A stretch of 64,000 nucleotides of DNA from Paenibacillus sp. MMS20-IR301 (GCF_032302195.1 NZ_CP135275.1:7461001-7525000), one strand, 5' to 3'. Counted from the first letter of the stretch, positions 44,713 through 54,682 are shown. Notes: generated by a model not told the origin, from the sequence alone. A program made the numbers and translations.

Positions 44713-47040
44713 CTATTTCTGATTAACCTTCCTGTAGACTGCCGGAGTCACGCCGTATCTTTTTTTGAAGGCAATGTAGAAGGTATTTAATGAAGCGAAG
44801 CCGTATTTCAGGACGATGGGCTCGATCGGTGCTTCGCTGGAGACCAGCTCCTCGCAGATCATACTCAGGCGCTGCTCAGAGATCGTCTCGGTAATGGATC
44901 GGTTCGTCTCGTTCTTATACAGGTTACGGATGTAGTTAACCGACAGGCCAAGTTCATCCGAGAGCATCTTGACGGACAGGTTGGCATCGGTCAGATGAGC
45001 TTCGATGAGCTGTTCTACCTGCCCTACCAGCCCGGCATTCCGGGAGATGCTGCGGACAGCCGCGACCTCATGCAGGAATTTGGCGGAGACCTCGGCCATC
45101 CATCCGATCACAGCTTCCAGTGTCTCAAGCTTCATAATCTGATTCTCCACCGAAGTCAGGCTCCAGGAGCTGGGCAGTGCCGGCTGGTGGGCAATCTCCT
45201 GCATCGAGCGGCGGATGGTCATGAATAAAGTGATCAATGACATTTTGCATTCAAAGTAAGGGCGTTCCCGGAGTGCGGCAATTGCGGTATCCAGGCTGTC
45301 CAGGAATGCGGGAGCATCCGCCCTGTGGATGGCCTGCATCATTTGCCGTTCCAGCTCCAGCGGCATATGGTACAGCTCGCCGGGACTTGCATCCGTATGC
45401 TCCCCGGTGATAAATGCGCCCTGCCCCAAGCGGAAACGCTCCTGGGTCATCTCATAGGTCTCCATATACCCCTCATGAAGCTCGTTTAACCCCTCTAAAT
45501 ATTTACCGCAAGCAACCGTGGTGCCGATGGACAAGAACTGCCCCACAAGCCGCTGCGACTGCTGCAGCTTATCTAAGTATGCGGCTGCTGATTGTCCTCT
45601 GCCTGCGGGAAGAAGCACGGCAACATGATCTTTGCCCATATCAACGGTCAGAATCTGCGTTACTGTGTCCGGCTGAAGCGACTCCTGAATAATATTAGCC
45701 ATGGCAAAGCGCAGCAGCCGCTGGTCTTTGTCAGAATACCGTCCGGTGAAGCCGGTAAACTGGTCGATCCGGAAGATGGCTACGGATACTCCCCCGCCAG
45801 GCAATTCAATCCCAAGCTCCTTAAAGGTATTGCGGATCTCTGCAGCAGATAAGGTTGTTCCTCCTAATAAATCCCGCAGAAACCGCTCCTTGGCCAGAAA
45901 CTTGTCCTTCCGGCCATGCTCTGTCAGCTCGTGTATCCGCTCATTCTGTGAGACGAACACCTGGGAGAGATACACCAGCTCATTGGCTTCATTTTGCCCG
46001 TCCAGCTGCTCCGCCTTATGCTGCTCCATCACATTGTGCACCAGCTCCTGAATTGGCGAATACACCCGCTTGGACAATAAAATAATTACCCAGAGGGAAG
46101 CGGCAAACAGTCCGGCGAACAGCAGCAGGGTCAAATTCCGCAGCCACGTGATTTTGTTCAGAATAACGGATTTGGGAATAGCCTCGATAAACTTCCAGTT
46201 CTGAATGCCGTTGATTGAGGTGTTGGCATAGACCAGCATTTGCTCCGGGAGGTTCTGCGGCTTGATGATCTTCCAGCCGTTCGCATTCTTCTCCACCGCC
46301 CGGCTGAACTCCTGGATCTGCCCTGCGTCCAGCTTCACGCTGCTGAAGACCAGCTCCTTCTTGTCATTGAGCACAAAGACGCTGGTCTCCAGCACATTGC
46401 TGTTATTTTGCAGCAGCGTCATGATCTTGTCCGCATCGACGTTCAGCACGAAGGCAGAGATGGATTTGCCTGTCTCATAGGGGACGATGGCTGTAATCAC
46501 TTTCTTCTCCTGGCCGGATTCCAGCGGCAGCACAAGATTGCGGGGAATCAGAAAAGCACCGTCAGTCAGCTTCCGGGTCCGCAGCCGCGTGAGTACCTCC
46601 TGATCATAGAAGCTGGCGAATTCATTCATGCCCAGCCGGGAATCGATAATCTGCTGCGTATAATCATTAATCAGATAGACCGAATCAATGGAGGGATTGC
46701 CGTTCTTGATATTCATCAGCCGGCTCCAGACGGCATAGGTGTCCAGATCACTGTGCTGCTCTGAGAGTGCATATGCCTCAATTTGAACATCTGAGCTGGA
46801 GGAGTAGGCATAATTAATAGACCATTCCATGAGCTGGGCTGTATTCTTCGCACCATTCACTAACAGTGACTCGGAGTGGTCACCGATTTCCTTGAGCAGT
46901 GTTTGGGAGGATAGCGAAAAGAGGGCAATGAAGGATACCGCCAGTACGATCACATTGGCACTGACGAAATAAATGATGATTTTGAGAAAAGTCGGACGTT
47001 GCTTCACAAAATAGAGCCGGGATAGTTTGAATTTGGGCAT
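44713..47040 (-). CDS. Membrane-bound AraC-family sensor-regulator
   Basis: 775 residues. Two membrane spans (about 19-45 and 298-320) enclose an extracellular sensor domain of the Cache type. The cytoplasmic part has a linker, a middle domain with a degenerate cyclase-like look (VSVAIFRIDQFTGF and HVAVLLPAGRG), and a C-terminal AraC double helix-turn-helix (about 675-772; LSVKMLSDELGLSVNYIRNL and YGFASLNTFYIAFKKRYGVT). Paenibacillus commonly pairs such proteins with sugar importers. It is divergent from the importer and GH130 operon at 47272, which it most likely activates on sensing an external sugar. The 231-base gap holds the promoters, with no clear operator by eye. Confidence 0.9.
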   Translation of the reverse strand: MPKFKLSRLYFVKQRPTFLKIIIYFVSANVIVLAVSFIALFSLSSQTLLKEIGDHSESLLVNGAKNTAQLMEWSINYAYSSSSDVQIEAYALSEQHSDLDTYAVWSRLMNIKNGNPSIDSVYLINDYTQQIIDSRLGMNEFASFYDQEVLTRLRTRKLTDGAFLIPRNLVLPLESGQEKKVITAIVPYETGKSISAFVLNVDADKIMTLLQNNSNVLETSVFVLNDKKELVFSSVKLDAGQIQEFSRAVEKNANGWKIIKPQNLPEQMLVYANTSINGIQNWKFIEAIPKSVILNKITWLRNLTLLLFAGLFAASLWVIILLSKRVYSPIQELVHNVMEQHKAEQLDGQNEANELVYLSQVFVSQNERIHELTEHGRKDKFLAKERFLRDLLGGTTLSAAEIRNTFKELGIELPGGGVSVAIFRIDQFTGFTGRYSDKDQRLLRFAMANIIQESLQPDTVTQILTVDMGKDHVAVLLPAGRGQSAAAYLDKLQQSQRLVGQFLSIGTTVACGKYLEGLNELHEGYMETYEMTQERFRLGQGAFITGEHTDASPGELYHMPLELERQMMQAIHRADAPAFLDSLDTAIAALRERPYFECKMSLITLFMTIRRSMQEIAHQPALPSSWSLTSVENQIMKLETLEAVIGWMAEVSAKFLHEVAAVRSISRNAGLVGQVEQLIEAHLTDANLSVKMLSDELGLSVNYIRNLYKNETNRSITETISEQRLSMICEELVSSEAPIEPIVLKYGFASLNTFYIAFKKRYGVTPAVYRKVNQK

Positions 47041-47271
47041 GTCGTACCCCCGTCTGGGTCGCTGTGGATTGATAAGGCAGGTTTATTGTAACATATCGCT
47101 GCTTTTGATAAAGGCAATCGATGGTTCCTGAAAGGGTGATGCTTTTGGGAAGTCCGGCCATTCATGCATACAGTAGCCACAGTTAATTCCTGCAATAGCC
47201 GGAGTAAGCACCGGCCTGCTATATTTCTCCCAGACAAAGCTTTTACGAATGATTCAAGGGGGGACACGGGA

Positions 47272-48210
47272 ATGCCAAATGTCCGGAAACGCGGGGCGGG
47301 CTACAAGCTGCAGCAAATTGCACGTAATCCTTTTTTATACGGGATGGCGGTGCCGGGATTGCTCTTCTTTCTTATCTTCAGTTATTTTCCGATTTACGGA
47401 ATTATGATTGCATTTAAGGATTATGACTTTTCCAAAGGAATTACCGGGAGTGAGTGGGTGGGCTTCCGCAACTTCAATTATTTCTTCACCTCGGATGATT
47501 TCTGGATTATCCTGCGTAACACGCTGCTGCTGAATGTGCTGTTCATTATCTTTACTACCGTGGCGGCGGTGCTGATTGCGCTGATGTTCAATGAGATCCG
47601 GAGCAAGTATTTTAAAAGAATATCCCAATCGCTGATCTTCCTGCCTTACTTCATGTCATGGATTGTGATCGGGATGCTGGTCCAGTCCTTCCTGGGCGGA
47701 GAAGCTCCGCCGGTCAATACGCTGCTGCAGAATCTGGGCTTTGAACCGGTCAACTGGATGTTTGAATCGTCCCTGTGGCCATGGATTCTTACAGTTATCC
47801 GCGTATGGCAGGGCGCCGGGTATTTATCGATTATTTTCCTGGCGGCCATTACAGGCATCTCCGAGGATCTGTATGAAGCGGCGCGGATAGACGGTGCCTC
47901 CAAGCTGCAGATTATGCTGCGGATTACACTGCCTCTGCTCGTGCCGACCATATCCATTATGACGCTCTTATCGGTTGGCAAAATCTTCAACGGCGACTTC
48001 GCCATGATCTATGCGATTATCGGTGACAATTCGCTGCTGTATCCGACGACCGATGTCATTGATACCTTCGTATTCCGCTCCATGCGGCAGCTTCATGATT
48101 TCGGGATGTCCTCGGCAGTCGGGCTGTTCCAGTCGGTAATGGGTCTGATCTTCGTCATTATTGCCAATGCGGTCACACGCAAAATGTCCAAAGAATCCGC
48201 ATTGTTCTAG
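47272..48210 (+). CDS. Sugar ABC transporter permease (LplB-type), second system
   Basis: 312 residues from ATG 47272, MPNVRKRGAGYKLQQIARNP; a frame from 47164 lacks a good site. Six membrane spans. EAA loop: YEAARIDGASKLQIMLRITLP (about 202-222). The terminus RKMSKESALF is typical. First gene of an importer-GH130 operon, 12 bases before the next permease gene. No ATPase is linked here either. Confidence 0.92.
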   Translation: MPNVRKRGAGYKLQQIARNPFLYGMAVPGLLFFLIFSYFPIYGIMIAFKDYDFSKGITGSEWVGFRNFNYFFTSDDFWIILRNTLLLNVLFIIFTTVAAVLIALMFNEIRSKYFKRISQSLIFLPYFMSWIVIGMLVQSFLGGEAPPVNTLLQNLGFEPVNWMFESSLWPWILTVIRVWQGAGYLSIIFLAAITGISEDLYEAARIDGASKLQIMLRITLPLLVPTISIMTLLSVGKIFNGDFAMIYAIIGDNSLLYPTTDVIDTFVFRSMRQLHDFGMSSAVGLFQSVMGLIFVIIANAVTRKMSKESALF

Positions 48211-48222
48211 GAGGGAAAACAC

Positions 48223-49101
48223 TTGAAACAGACATTGTCTGACCGCTTATTCAGTTTTGTTGCCTATGCCATCCTCATGGTCTTCACGATATTCTGCATT
48301 CTGCCGTTTCTGCTGATGGTCATCGGCTCATTCACGGATGAGAGTGAGCTGATTGTTAACGGCTATACGCTGTTCCCGAAAGCGTTCTCGGTTGCAGCCT
48401 ACAAGGCGCTCCTGCACTCGGACGCTCTATACAACGGATATGGAATTACGATCATCATTACCGTTGTTGGTACGTTAACGGCGCTTTGCATTTCAGCCAT
48501 GCTGGCCTATTCCCTGGCCAATAAGCGTAATGTGCTGCAAACGCCATTCCTGCTGTTCTGTTATCTGCCTATGCTGTTCACGGGCGGGATTATTCCGTTC
48601 TACATCGTAGTCAGCCAATGGCTGCATCTGCAAAATACAATTTGGGCGCTGATTCTGCCGCTGCTCTGCCAGCCCTTCCTGGTATTCCTGCTCGTAAGCT
48701 TCTTCCGGACGGTACCGGAGGAGCTGGAGGAGGCGGCGCGCATAGACGGGGCCAATGAAATGAGAGTATTCTTTCAGATCATCCTGCCGATTTCCAAGCC
48801 GATTCTGGCCTCTGTGGGGTTATTCTATGCCCTTTACTATTGGAATGACTGGTTCATGGGCCTGATGTTTATCGATAACGAGAAGCTCTTCCCGCTGCAG
48901 CTGATTCTGCGCCGGATGGTTTCCAATATGGAAGCGGCCAAGAATCTGATTCCTTCTTCCGCGGCGATCTCCACCGTAGTTCCAACCTATGGGGTGCGTA
49001 TGGCAACCACGGTTCTGACGATAGGCCCGATTATTCTCCTCTATCCGATGCTGCAGAAATATTTTGTCAAAGGGCTGACTGTAGGAGCTGTTAAAGGATA
49101 G
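48223..49101 (+). CDS. Sugar ABC transporter permease (LplC-type), second system
   Basis: 292 residues, TTG start after AGGAGGG. Six membrane spans beginning YAILMVFTIFCILPFLLMVI. EAA loop LEEAARIDGANEMRVFFQII (about 180-199). It ends GLTVGAVKG like its counterpart at 35627. It pairs with the preceding permease. A small AACCGG/CCGGTT hairpin lies between it and the binding-protein gene (49119-49134), possibly favouring higher levels of the latter message. Confidence 0.92.
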   Translation: MKQTLSDRLFSFVAYAILMVFTIFCILPFLLMVIGSFTDESELIVNGYTLFPKAFSVAAYKALLHSDALYNGYGITIIITVVGTLTALCISAMLAYSLANKRNVLQTPFLLFCYLPMLFTGGIIPFYIVVSQWLHLQNTIWALILPLLCQPFLVFLLVSFFRTVPEELEEAARIDGANEMRVFFQIILPISKPILASVGLFYALYYWNDWFMGLMFIDNEKLFPLQLILRRMVSNMEAAKNLIPSSAAISTVVPTYGVRMATTVLTIGPIILLYPMLQKYFVKGLTVGAVKG

Positions 49102-49175
49102 GCCAGTCTCGGCATTAACCGGATTTTCCGGTTACCGCATATAGCTTTATAATTCATTTATGGGGGGTTATTGAA

Positions 49176-50720
49176 ATGAAATCAAAGAAAATATTCAGCT
49201 TTACGCTCACTGCGTTACTCTCGCTGTCCATGCTATTGTCCGGCTGCGGGGGGAACAATGGAAGCAATAATACGGAAGCAGGGGCTGCGGATAACGCTAA
49301 GGGTACGGAACAGAGCAATTCCGCCGGCAGCCCGAAGGAAACTGTCGAATTAAAGGCTTATTTCCCGGGTGATAAACCTGCCGGCTTCGAGGATGTGCTG
49401 AAGGCGGTAAACGACAAGCTGAAGGCGGATAACATCGGTGCTTCGCTGAATATCAATTTTCTGCCCTGGTCTGATTACGGCAATTCGGTCTCGGTAAAAA
49501 TGTCGGCGGGCGAGGAGTTCGACATGTATCTGGATGCACCGTGGCTGTCTATGTCGCAGATGATTGCCAGCGGCTCGATCATTGCGCTCGATGATCTGGT
49601 TGCTTCACGCAAGGAATTGAAGGAATCCATTCCTGACCAGATGTGGGAAGCCAACAAGTTCGGCGGCAAGATCATGGGAATTCCGCTTGGCACAGTACAA
49701 GGAACTTTATACGGCTTCGTAATCCGCAAGGATCTGCGTGAGAAATACGGGATGCCTGAGCTGAAGACGGTGGCAGATGTGGAGAAATTCCTCTATACCG
49801 TCAAAGAAAAGGAAACAGCGATCAAGCCGTTTGTTATTGACGGCCGCAAGGCGGATAAGCTTCCGGCGATGTTCAAGGATACGCTGAACACCAGCAAGGA
49901 CAGCTACATTGAGACGCTGGTGCCTATGTTCTACTACTCGCTTGCGGACAAGAAGGTGGTTGGAGCCTGGGAAGACACGAGCTTTGACCAGTCCTTCGAA
50001 AGAGCGACTAAATATTATCAGGACGGTATCCTGTCCAAGAATATTGCCCAGGAGCAGAATGCCCAGACCTTGTTCAATCAGGGCAAATATGCAGCAACCT
50101 ATTATGCGGCTGACGGTGTAGAAGGCCTGAAGTATCTGGATGCGCTTAAGATTGAAGGCGCTGAGCTTGAAGTGGTCGTTCCGCATGATGACAATTCGAA
50201 GCCTTATTCCAATTATCAGCAGTGGAACTTCCTCACTATTCCTAAGGCTTCAAAGCATGCCGAGCTGGTGATGGATGTAGCCAATTGGCTGTCGGTGAAA
50301 GAGAATCATGACCTGATGCAGTACGGGGTTGAAGGAAAAGACTGGGAGCCTGTAGGGGATTCGAGTTATAAGCAGCTCTCCGGTTACGTATTCCCGGGCT
50401 TTGTGCTCACCTGGCGTCCGCAGCTGGAGCGTACTCCGGATAATATGCTGGCCGGAGATAAGGAATGGGTTGAAAAGGCCGGCGCAGCGGAGTTCTTCAC
50501 CTTAAGCCCGATTACCGGCTTCAGCTTTGATGCCGAGCAGGTAAAGACCGAATACGCCAAAACAACCCCGTTCTTCGACTCTGTGTTCCTGCCGCTGTCC
50601 CAAGGCGTTCTGCCGGCGGATAAGGGCAAAGCGATGCTGAAGGACAAGATTCTTGGTGTCGGCGGGCAAAAGGTCATAGATGAGATTCAAAAGCAGATTG
50701 ATGCCGTGGTAGCCGAATAG
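49176..50720 (+). CDS. Sugar-binding lipoprotein, second system
   Basis: 514 residues. Lipobox LLSGC with lipidated C24, followed by a Gly/Asn/Ser spacer. The mature protein is an LplA-like family 1 solute-binding protein: FLPWSDYGNSVSVKMSAGEE, EANKFGGKIMGIPLGT and SPITGFSFDAEQVKTEY are class features. Likely cargo from the GH130 neighbour is a manno-oligosaccharide or N-glycan-type fragment, which is an inference. Ribosome site GGGGGG before ATG. Confidence 0.92.
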   Translation: MKSKKIFSFTLTALLSLSMLLSGCGGNNGSNNTEAGAADNAKGTEQSNSAGSPKETVELKAYFPGDKPAGFEDVLKAVNDKLKADNIGASLNINFLPWSDYGNSVSVKMSAGEEFDMYLDAPWLSMSQMIASGSIIALDDLVASRKELKESIPDQMWEANKFGGKIMGIPLGTVQGTLYGFVIRKDLREKYGMPELKTVADVEKFLYTVKEKETAIKPFVIDGRKADKLPAMFKDTLNTSKDSYIETLVPMFYYSLADKKVVGAWEDTSFDQSFERATKYYQDGILSKNIAQEQNAQTLFNQGKYAATYYAADGVEGLKYLDALKIEGAELEVVVPHDDNSKPYSNYQQWNFLTIPKASKHAELVMDVANWLSVKENHDLMQYGVEGKDWEPVGDSSYKQLSGYVFPGFVLTWRPQLERTPDNMLAGDKEWVEKAGAAEFFTLSPITGFSFDAEQVKTEYAKTTPFFDSVFLPLSQGVLPADKGKAMLKDKILGVGGQKVIDEIQKQIDAVVAE

Positions 50721-50740
50721 CGCAGAAAGAGGAGATATTA

Positions 50741-51799
50741 ATGCCAGTTATACGTGCTGAACAGAATCCGGTCGTAAGACCTAATGATGTGAAACCTTCG
50801 AGGCCGGACTTTAAGGTGCTGGGAGCCTTCAATGCCGGAGCCGCTGTGTATGGGGATGAGACCATTTTGCTGCTCCGGGTAGCTGAAGCGCCGGTCAGCA
50901 GCTCAGAAGCAGAAGTGCTGATCCCGAAGCTGAATGAGACTACAGGGGAGATCATCGTAGAACGCTTGTCTGCCGGTGATGAACGGTATGACTTCAGTGA
51001 TTCCCGGTTTGTAGCGGAGAACGGCCAGGTGGTGATGCTGACCTCGATGTCCCATCTGCGTGTGGCCCGCAGCAGGGATGGTATTCATTTCACGGTAGAG
51101 GATCAGCCGGCGCTCTTCCCGCAGACTGCGCTTGAAGCCTGGGGAATAGAAGACCCGCGCATCACGCAGATCGAAGGCAAGTATTACATCACCTATAGTG
51201 CGGCTTCGTCCCGGGGTGTTGGTGTCGGGCTGGCTGAAACCGCCGATTTCCGCAACTTCAAGCGCCACGGGCTGATGATGGCTCCGGAGAACAAGGATGT
51301 CATGCTGTTTCCTGAGGCCATCCAGGGCAAATATTATGCCCTGACCCGTCCGGTGCCGCATGCATTCGGTGCTCCGGAAATGTGGATTGCCGAATCGCCC
51401 GACCTGCTGCATTGGGGCAATCACCGGTTCCTGATGGGGCTGCGCAAGGCATCCTGGGATGGCGGCCGGATGGGCGGCGGCGCAGTACCGGTCCGCACGG
51501 AACGCGGCTGGCTTGCCCTGTATCACGGGGCCGATTCCAAGCACCGTTATTGCATGGGCGCTGTGCTGCTGGACCTGGAGGATCCCGGCAAAGTGCTGGC
51601 CCGGTCCACCCGGCCGTTCCTGGAGCCGGAGGCTGATTATGAAGTGAACGGCTTCTTCGGCGGAGTGGTTTTCTCGTGCGGGGCTCTGCTGAACGGGGAT
51701 ACGATCCGTATGTACTACGGTGCTGCTGATGAGGTCATGGCGGTTGCTGATATTCCGCTGGAGGAGATTTGGGCTACCCTTGCACCTGAGGCGGATTAA
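50741..51799 (+). CDS. GH130 family glycoside phosphorylase (mannoside-specific type)
   Basis: 352 residues, a five-bladed propeller of the GH130 type. The key motif AWGIEDPRIT (about 133-142) contains D138, matching the catalytic aspartate; SHLRVARSRDGIHF, YYITYSAASSRGVG and PEMWIAESPDLLHWG are further family blocks, and WLALYHGAD and YEVNGFFGGVVFS lie in the active-site region. Characterised GH130 enzymes phosphorolyse beta-1,4- or beta-1,2-mannosides; a hydrolase subset also exists. Residues that bind phosphate could not be checked, so linkage and mechanism stay open. No signal peptide: it works on imported oligosaccharide. Last gene of the operon. Confidence 0.88.
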   Translation: MPVIRAEQNPVVRPNDVKPSRPDFKVLGAFNAGAAVYGDETILLLRVAEAPVSSSEAEVLIPKLNETTGEIIVERLSAGDERYDFSDSRFVAENGQVVMLTSMSHLRVARSRDGIHFTVEDQPALFPQTALEAWGIEDPRITQIEGKYYITYSAASSRGVGVGLAETADFRNFKRHGLMMAPENKDVMLFPEAIQGKYYALTRPVPHAFGAPEMWIAESPDLLHWGNHRFLMGLRKASWDGGRMGGGAVPVRTERGWLALYHGADSKHRYCMGAVLLDLEDPGKVLARSTRPFLEPEADYEVNGFFGGVVFSCGALLNGDTIRMYYGAADEVMAVADIPLEEIWATLAPEAD

Positions 51800-51815
51800 C
51801 AATCTGTTTAATAAA

Positions 51816-51854
51816 AAAGGGCAATTCTTCAGATTACTGAGGAATTGCCCTTCT
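51816..51854. terminator. Bidirectional terminator between GH130 and hpt
   Basis: AAGGGCAATTC (51818-51828) and GAATTGCCCTT (51842-51852) form a perfect stem. The A run before it gives a T run for the minus-strand hpt transcript. Confidence 0.85.
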
Positions 51855-51865
51855 TGCACATGGGT

Positions 51866-52393
51866 TTAGTTGCCTGTCTCTACAATCCAGACCTCCGGCA
51901 GATTGCGGTATTGCTCCGCGTAATCCAGGCCATAGCCGACGACGAATTCGTCAGGGATATCAATGCCGCTGTAATCAATCGGAACATCGACCAGCCGGCG
52001 GGACGGTTTGCTTAAGATCGTACAGATGCGGACGCTGGCCGCTTCGCGCAGCGCGAACAGCTGCTTCAGGTGCTGCAGCGTCAGGCCGGTGTCGATCAGA
52101 TCCTCGACGAGCAGCACATGCTTGCCGCGGATATCCATATCGATATCCTTTTTGATCGTGATGACACCGGAAGAGGTAGAGCTTGCACCGTAGCTGGATA
52201 CCGACATAAAGTCAATGCCGACCGGGAACGAAATTTCGCGCATCAGATCAGATGTGAACACGGCTCCGCCCTTGAGGATGCAGATGAGTACAAGCTCCTT
52301 ACCCTCATAGTCACGCGATATTTCGGCTCCCAGCTCCTTAACTCTTTGCTGCAGCTGGTCCTTGCTGACCAGAACTTTGGTGATTTGGGTCAT
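51866..52393 (-). CDS. hpt: Hypoxanthine phosphoribosyltransferase
   Basis: 175 residues, normal HPRT length. The PRPP-binding motif is LLVEDLIDTGLTLQHL (about 94-109), with the flexible loop VSSYGASSTSSG and the purine-recognition end DIPDEFVVGYGLDY. It makes IMP or GMP from hypoxanthine or guanine plus PRPP. It is the third gene of a minus-strand operon behind a phosphoribosyltransferase and IMP dehydrogenase, so it belongs to purine salvage. Ribosome site AAGGAGA before ATG. Confidence 0.95.
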   Translation of the reverse strand: MTQITKVLVSKDQLQQRVKELGAEISRDYEGKELVLICILKGGAVFTSDLMREISFPVGIDFMSVSSYGASSTSSGVITIKKDIDMDIRGKHVLLVEDLIDTGLTLQHLKQLFALREAASVRICTILSKPSRRLVDVPIDYSGIDIPDEFVVGYGLDYAEQYRNLPEVWIVETGN

Positions 52394-52423
52394 GATTTAC
52401 TCTCCTTATGGCTCAGGATCGGA

Positions 52424-53938
52424 TCAGGAAGATGATCTGTCCTTTTCCTTAAGCATAACATCATGTGCGCCGCCTTCAAAGATCGTCGTAGAGGAGACCA
52501 GTGTAATCTTGGCTTTCTGCTGCAAGGAAGGAATGGTCAGCGCGCCGCAGTTGCACATGGTGGATTTGATTTTGCTGATGCTGAGATCGAGATTATCCTT
52601 GAGCCGTCCGGCATAAGGGATGAAGGAATCCACGCCTTCCTCGAACTCCAGCTTGCTCTCCTTGCCCTCATTGCCGAAGTCATAACGCTGCCAGTTGCGG
52701 GCACGGCTCGAGCCTTCACCCCAGTATTCCTTCACGAAATTGCCGCCGACCAGCAGCTTGCGCCCGGGACTCTCGTCGAATCTGGCGAAATAGCGGCCCA
52801 GCATGACGAAGTCCGCCCCCATAGCCAGCGCCAGCACAATATGATAATCATGGACAATCCCGCCGTCCGAGCAGATCGGGACATAGATGCCGGTCTGCTC
52901 ATAATATTCCTTGCGGGCCGCCGCGACCTCGATGACGGAGGAGGCCTGGCCGCGTCCGATGCCTTTCTGCTCACGGGTAATACAGATGGAGCCGCCGCCG
53001 ATGCCGACCTTGATGAAATCCGCTCCGGCTTCCACCAGGTACAGGAAACCTTCCTTGTCGACAACATTGCCTGCGCCGACCTTCACATTGTCGCCGAAAG
53101 TATCCTTAATATAGCGGATGGTCTCGGCCTGCCACTCGGAGTAGCCGTCAGAGGAATCGATGCAGAGCACATCCGCCCCGGCCTCGACCAGCGCCGGAAC
53201 GCGGTCCTTATAATCCCGGGAGTTAATGCCCGCCCCGACAATCAGCTGTTTGTTATCGTCATGCAGCTCCAGCGGGTATTCCTGGTGGCTGTCATAATCC
53301 TTGCGGAATACCAGATGGACCAGATGGCCGCTGGTACTGACAATGGGCAGGCAGTTCAGCTTATGATCCCAGATCATATCATTGGCTTCGGTTAAAGAGA
53401 TGCCTTCTTCGGCGTAGATCAGCGACGATAGAGGCGTCATGAATCCCGTAATCGGAAATTCCGGAGGCAGGCGGTTCTCACGGTAGTCGCGGCTTGTGAC
53501 GATGCCCATCAGCTTGCCTGTCGGTTCCCCGTTGTCCGTAATGGCGATGGTGGAGTGGCCGCTGCGCGCTTTAAGAGCAAGAACATCCTGAAGCGTATCC
53601 TCCGGACGGAGGTTGGAGTCACTGAGGACGAAGCCGGCCTTGAACTTTTTGACCCGGCGGACCATCTCGACCTGCTGTTCAATAGACTGTGAGCCGTAGA
53701 TGAAGGAGATGCCGCCGCTTTTCGCCAGTGCAATCGCCATATTATGGTCCGATACCGCCTGCATCACCGCCGAGGTAACCGGAAGATTCATCGTCAGCGC
53801 CGGGGCCTCTCCTTGGCGGAATTTGGTTACCGGGGTCCTGAGATCGACATTGCCGGGAATACATTCCTTGGTCGTCAGGCTGGGCACCAGCAGGAACTCG
53901 CTGAACGTTCTTGACGGCTGCTCGTAATAATAAGCCAT
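52424..53938 (-). CDS. IMP dehydrogenase, non-canonical clade
   Basis: 504 residues in usual IMPDH order: barrel start with [20 protein letters not shown], two CBS domains (about 100-215), then barrel. The catalytic cysteine is C319 in [18 protein letters not shown], where common bacterial enzymes read [19 protein letters not shown] replaces the usual DTAHGHS-like stretch, and [11 protein letters not shown] takes the place of the canonical phosphate-site ADGGI. The C-terminal flap region ([12 protein letters not shown]) is also unlike GuaB of Bacillus. It should oxidise IMP to XMP with NAD. Another guaB may exist elsewhere. 30 bases separate it from hpt. Ribosome site AAGGAGTG. Confidence 0.9.
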   Translation of the reverse strand: MAYYYEQPSRTFSEFLLVPSLTTKECIPGNVDLRTPVTKFRQGEAPALTMNLPVTSAVMQAVSDHNMAIALAKSGGISFIYGSQSIEQQVEMVRRVKKFKAGFVLSDSNLRPEDTLQDVLALKARSGHSTIAITDNGEPTGKLMGIVTSRDYRENRLPPEFPITGFMTPLSSLIYAEEGISLTEANDMIWDHKLNCLPIVSTSGHLVHLVFRKDYDSHQEYPLELHDDNKQLIVGAGINSRDYKDRVPALVEAGADVLCIDSSDGYSEWQAETIRYIKDTFGDNVKVGAGNVVDKEGFLYLVEAGADFIKVGIGGGSICITREQKGIGRGQASSVIEVAAARKEYYEQTGIYVPICSDGGIVHDYHIVLALAMGADFVMLGRYFARFDESPGRKLLVGGNFVKEYWGEGSSRARNWQRYDFGNEGKESKLEFEEGVDSFIPYAGRLKDNLDLSISKIKSTMCNCGALTIPSLQQKAKITLVSSTTIFEGGAHDVMLKEKDRSSS

Positions 53939-53976
53939 TGCTGCTCACTCCTTCACTTTTGTTATCCTTATACACT

Positions 53977-54537
53977 TTATACCTTCGACAGAAACCGCAC
54001 GGGCACTCCGATGTCGCTCTCCAGCTGCTTGTAGTGCTCTCCTTTGGCCAGAATCGCCTGCACGCCGACAAGCTCAATCCCCATCACGGACATTTGCGCG
54101 GCTATGCAGCGGATCGTAGCGCCTGAGCTGATCACATCATCCAGCAGCAATACCCGGTCACCGGCAGAGAAGCCGTCAAAATAAATATAGTTCTCGTTAT
54201 ACGCCGTCTCCCGCTTGATGCTGACCTCGTAATTCTCATACAATTCCGTACTGAGGCGCAGGATATTCATCGGCTTCATCAGCTTGTAGGCGGCAAGCAT
54301 GCCCCAGGTATGCCCGCCCGGTTCAGGCGACACGATGTAATCAAAGTCCGGGAACTGCTTCGCGGCGGCCTCAGCCAGACTGTCGGTGATCTCACTGATT
54401 AGCTCGGGGGCAATGTAGGTTCCGCGTTCACCGAAGGGATAGAGCTTGAAATCGTAAGCGGTGTCCTTATTTTTGTAAATCCTCACATTCCTGGCTGTAC
54501 TGATCGATTCGCTTAACCGTGCGTAGGATGCACTCAT
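53977..54537 (-). CDS. Purine-type phosphoribosyltransferase (Apt/archaeal Hpt-like)
   Basis: 186 residues from ATG 54537, behind AGAAGGAG; a longer frame to 54669 runs through the leader and is unlikely. The PRPP motif is VLLLDDVISSGATI (about 129-142), preceded by IVSPEPGGHTWGMLAA. NYIYFDGFSAGDRV before it resembles adenine and archaeal-type hypoxanthine phosphoribosyltransferases more than Bacillus Xpt. It is the first gene after a purine riboswitch, so its substrate is most likely a guanine- or xanthine-related base; this is inferred. Confidence 0.85.
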   Translation of the reverse strand: MSASYARLSESISTARNVRIYKNKDTAYDFKLYPFGERGTYIAPELISEITDSLAEAAAKQFPDFDYIVSPEPGGHTWGMLAAYKLMKPMNILRLSTELYENYEVSIKRETAYNENYIYFDGFSAGDRVLLLDDVISSGATIRCIAAQMSVMGIELVGVQAILAKGEHYKQLESDIGVPVRFLSKV

Positions 54538-54577
54538 TGCCCTCACTCCTTCTAATATTGTAGATGGTGCAGATGCC

Positions 54578-54601
54578 AAAAAACCCCGGGGTTCAAGAGG
54601 C
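54578..54601 (-). promoter_or_regulatory. Expression platform of the purine riboswitch
   Basis: Read on the minus strand, GCCTCTTG (54601-54594) is complementary to the 3' arm of aptamer stem P1 (CAAGAGGC, 54688-54681). It is followed directly by AACCCCGGGG and six T. P1 formation and pairing with GCCTCTTG are mutually exclusive, the usual logic of a ligand-dependent terminator. Confidence 0.5.
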
Positions 54602-54682
54602 ACAGGCAAGACAAAGTACATCAGGGGAACTCGCGGCGGCAGCCGTGTCCCGCAGTCTGATATCTTCAACGTCTTATCTGGC

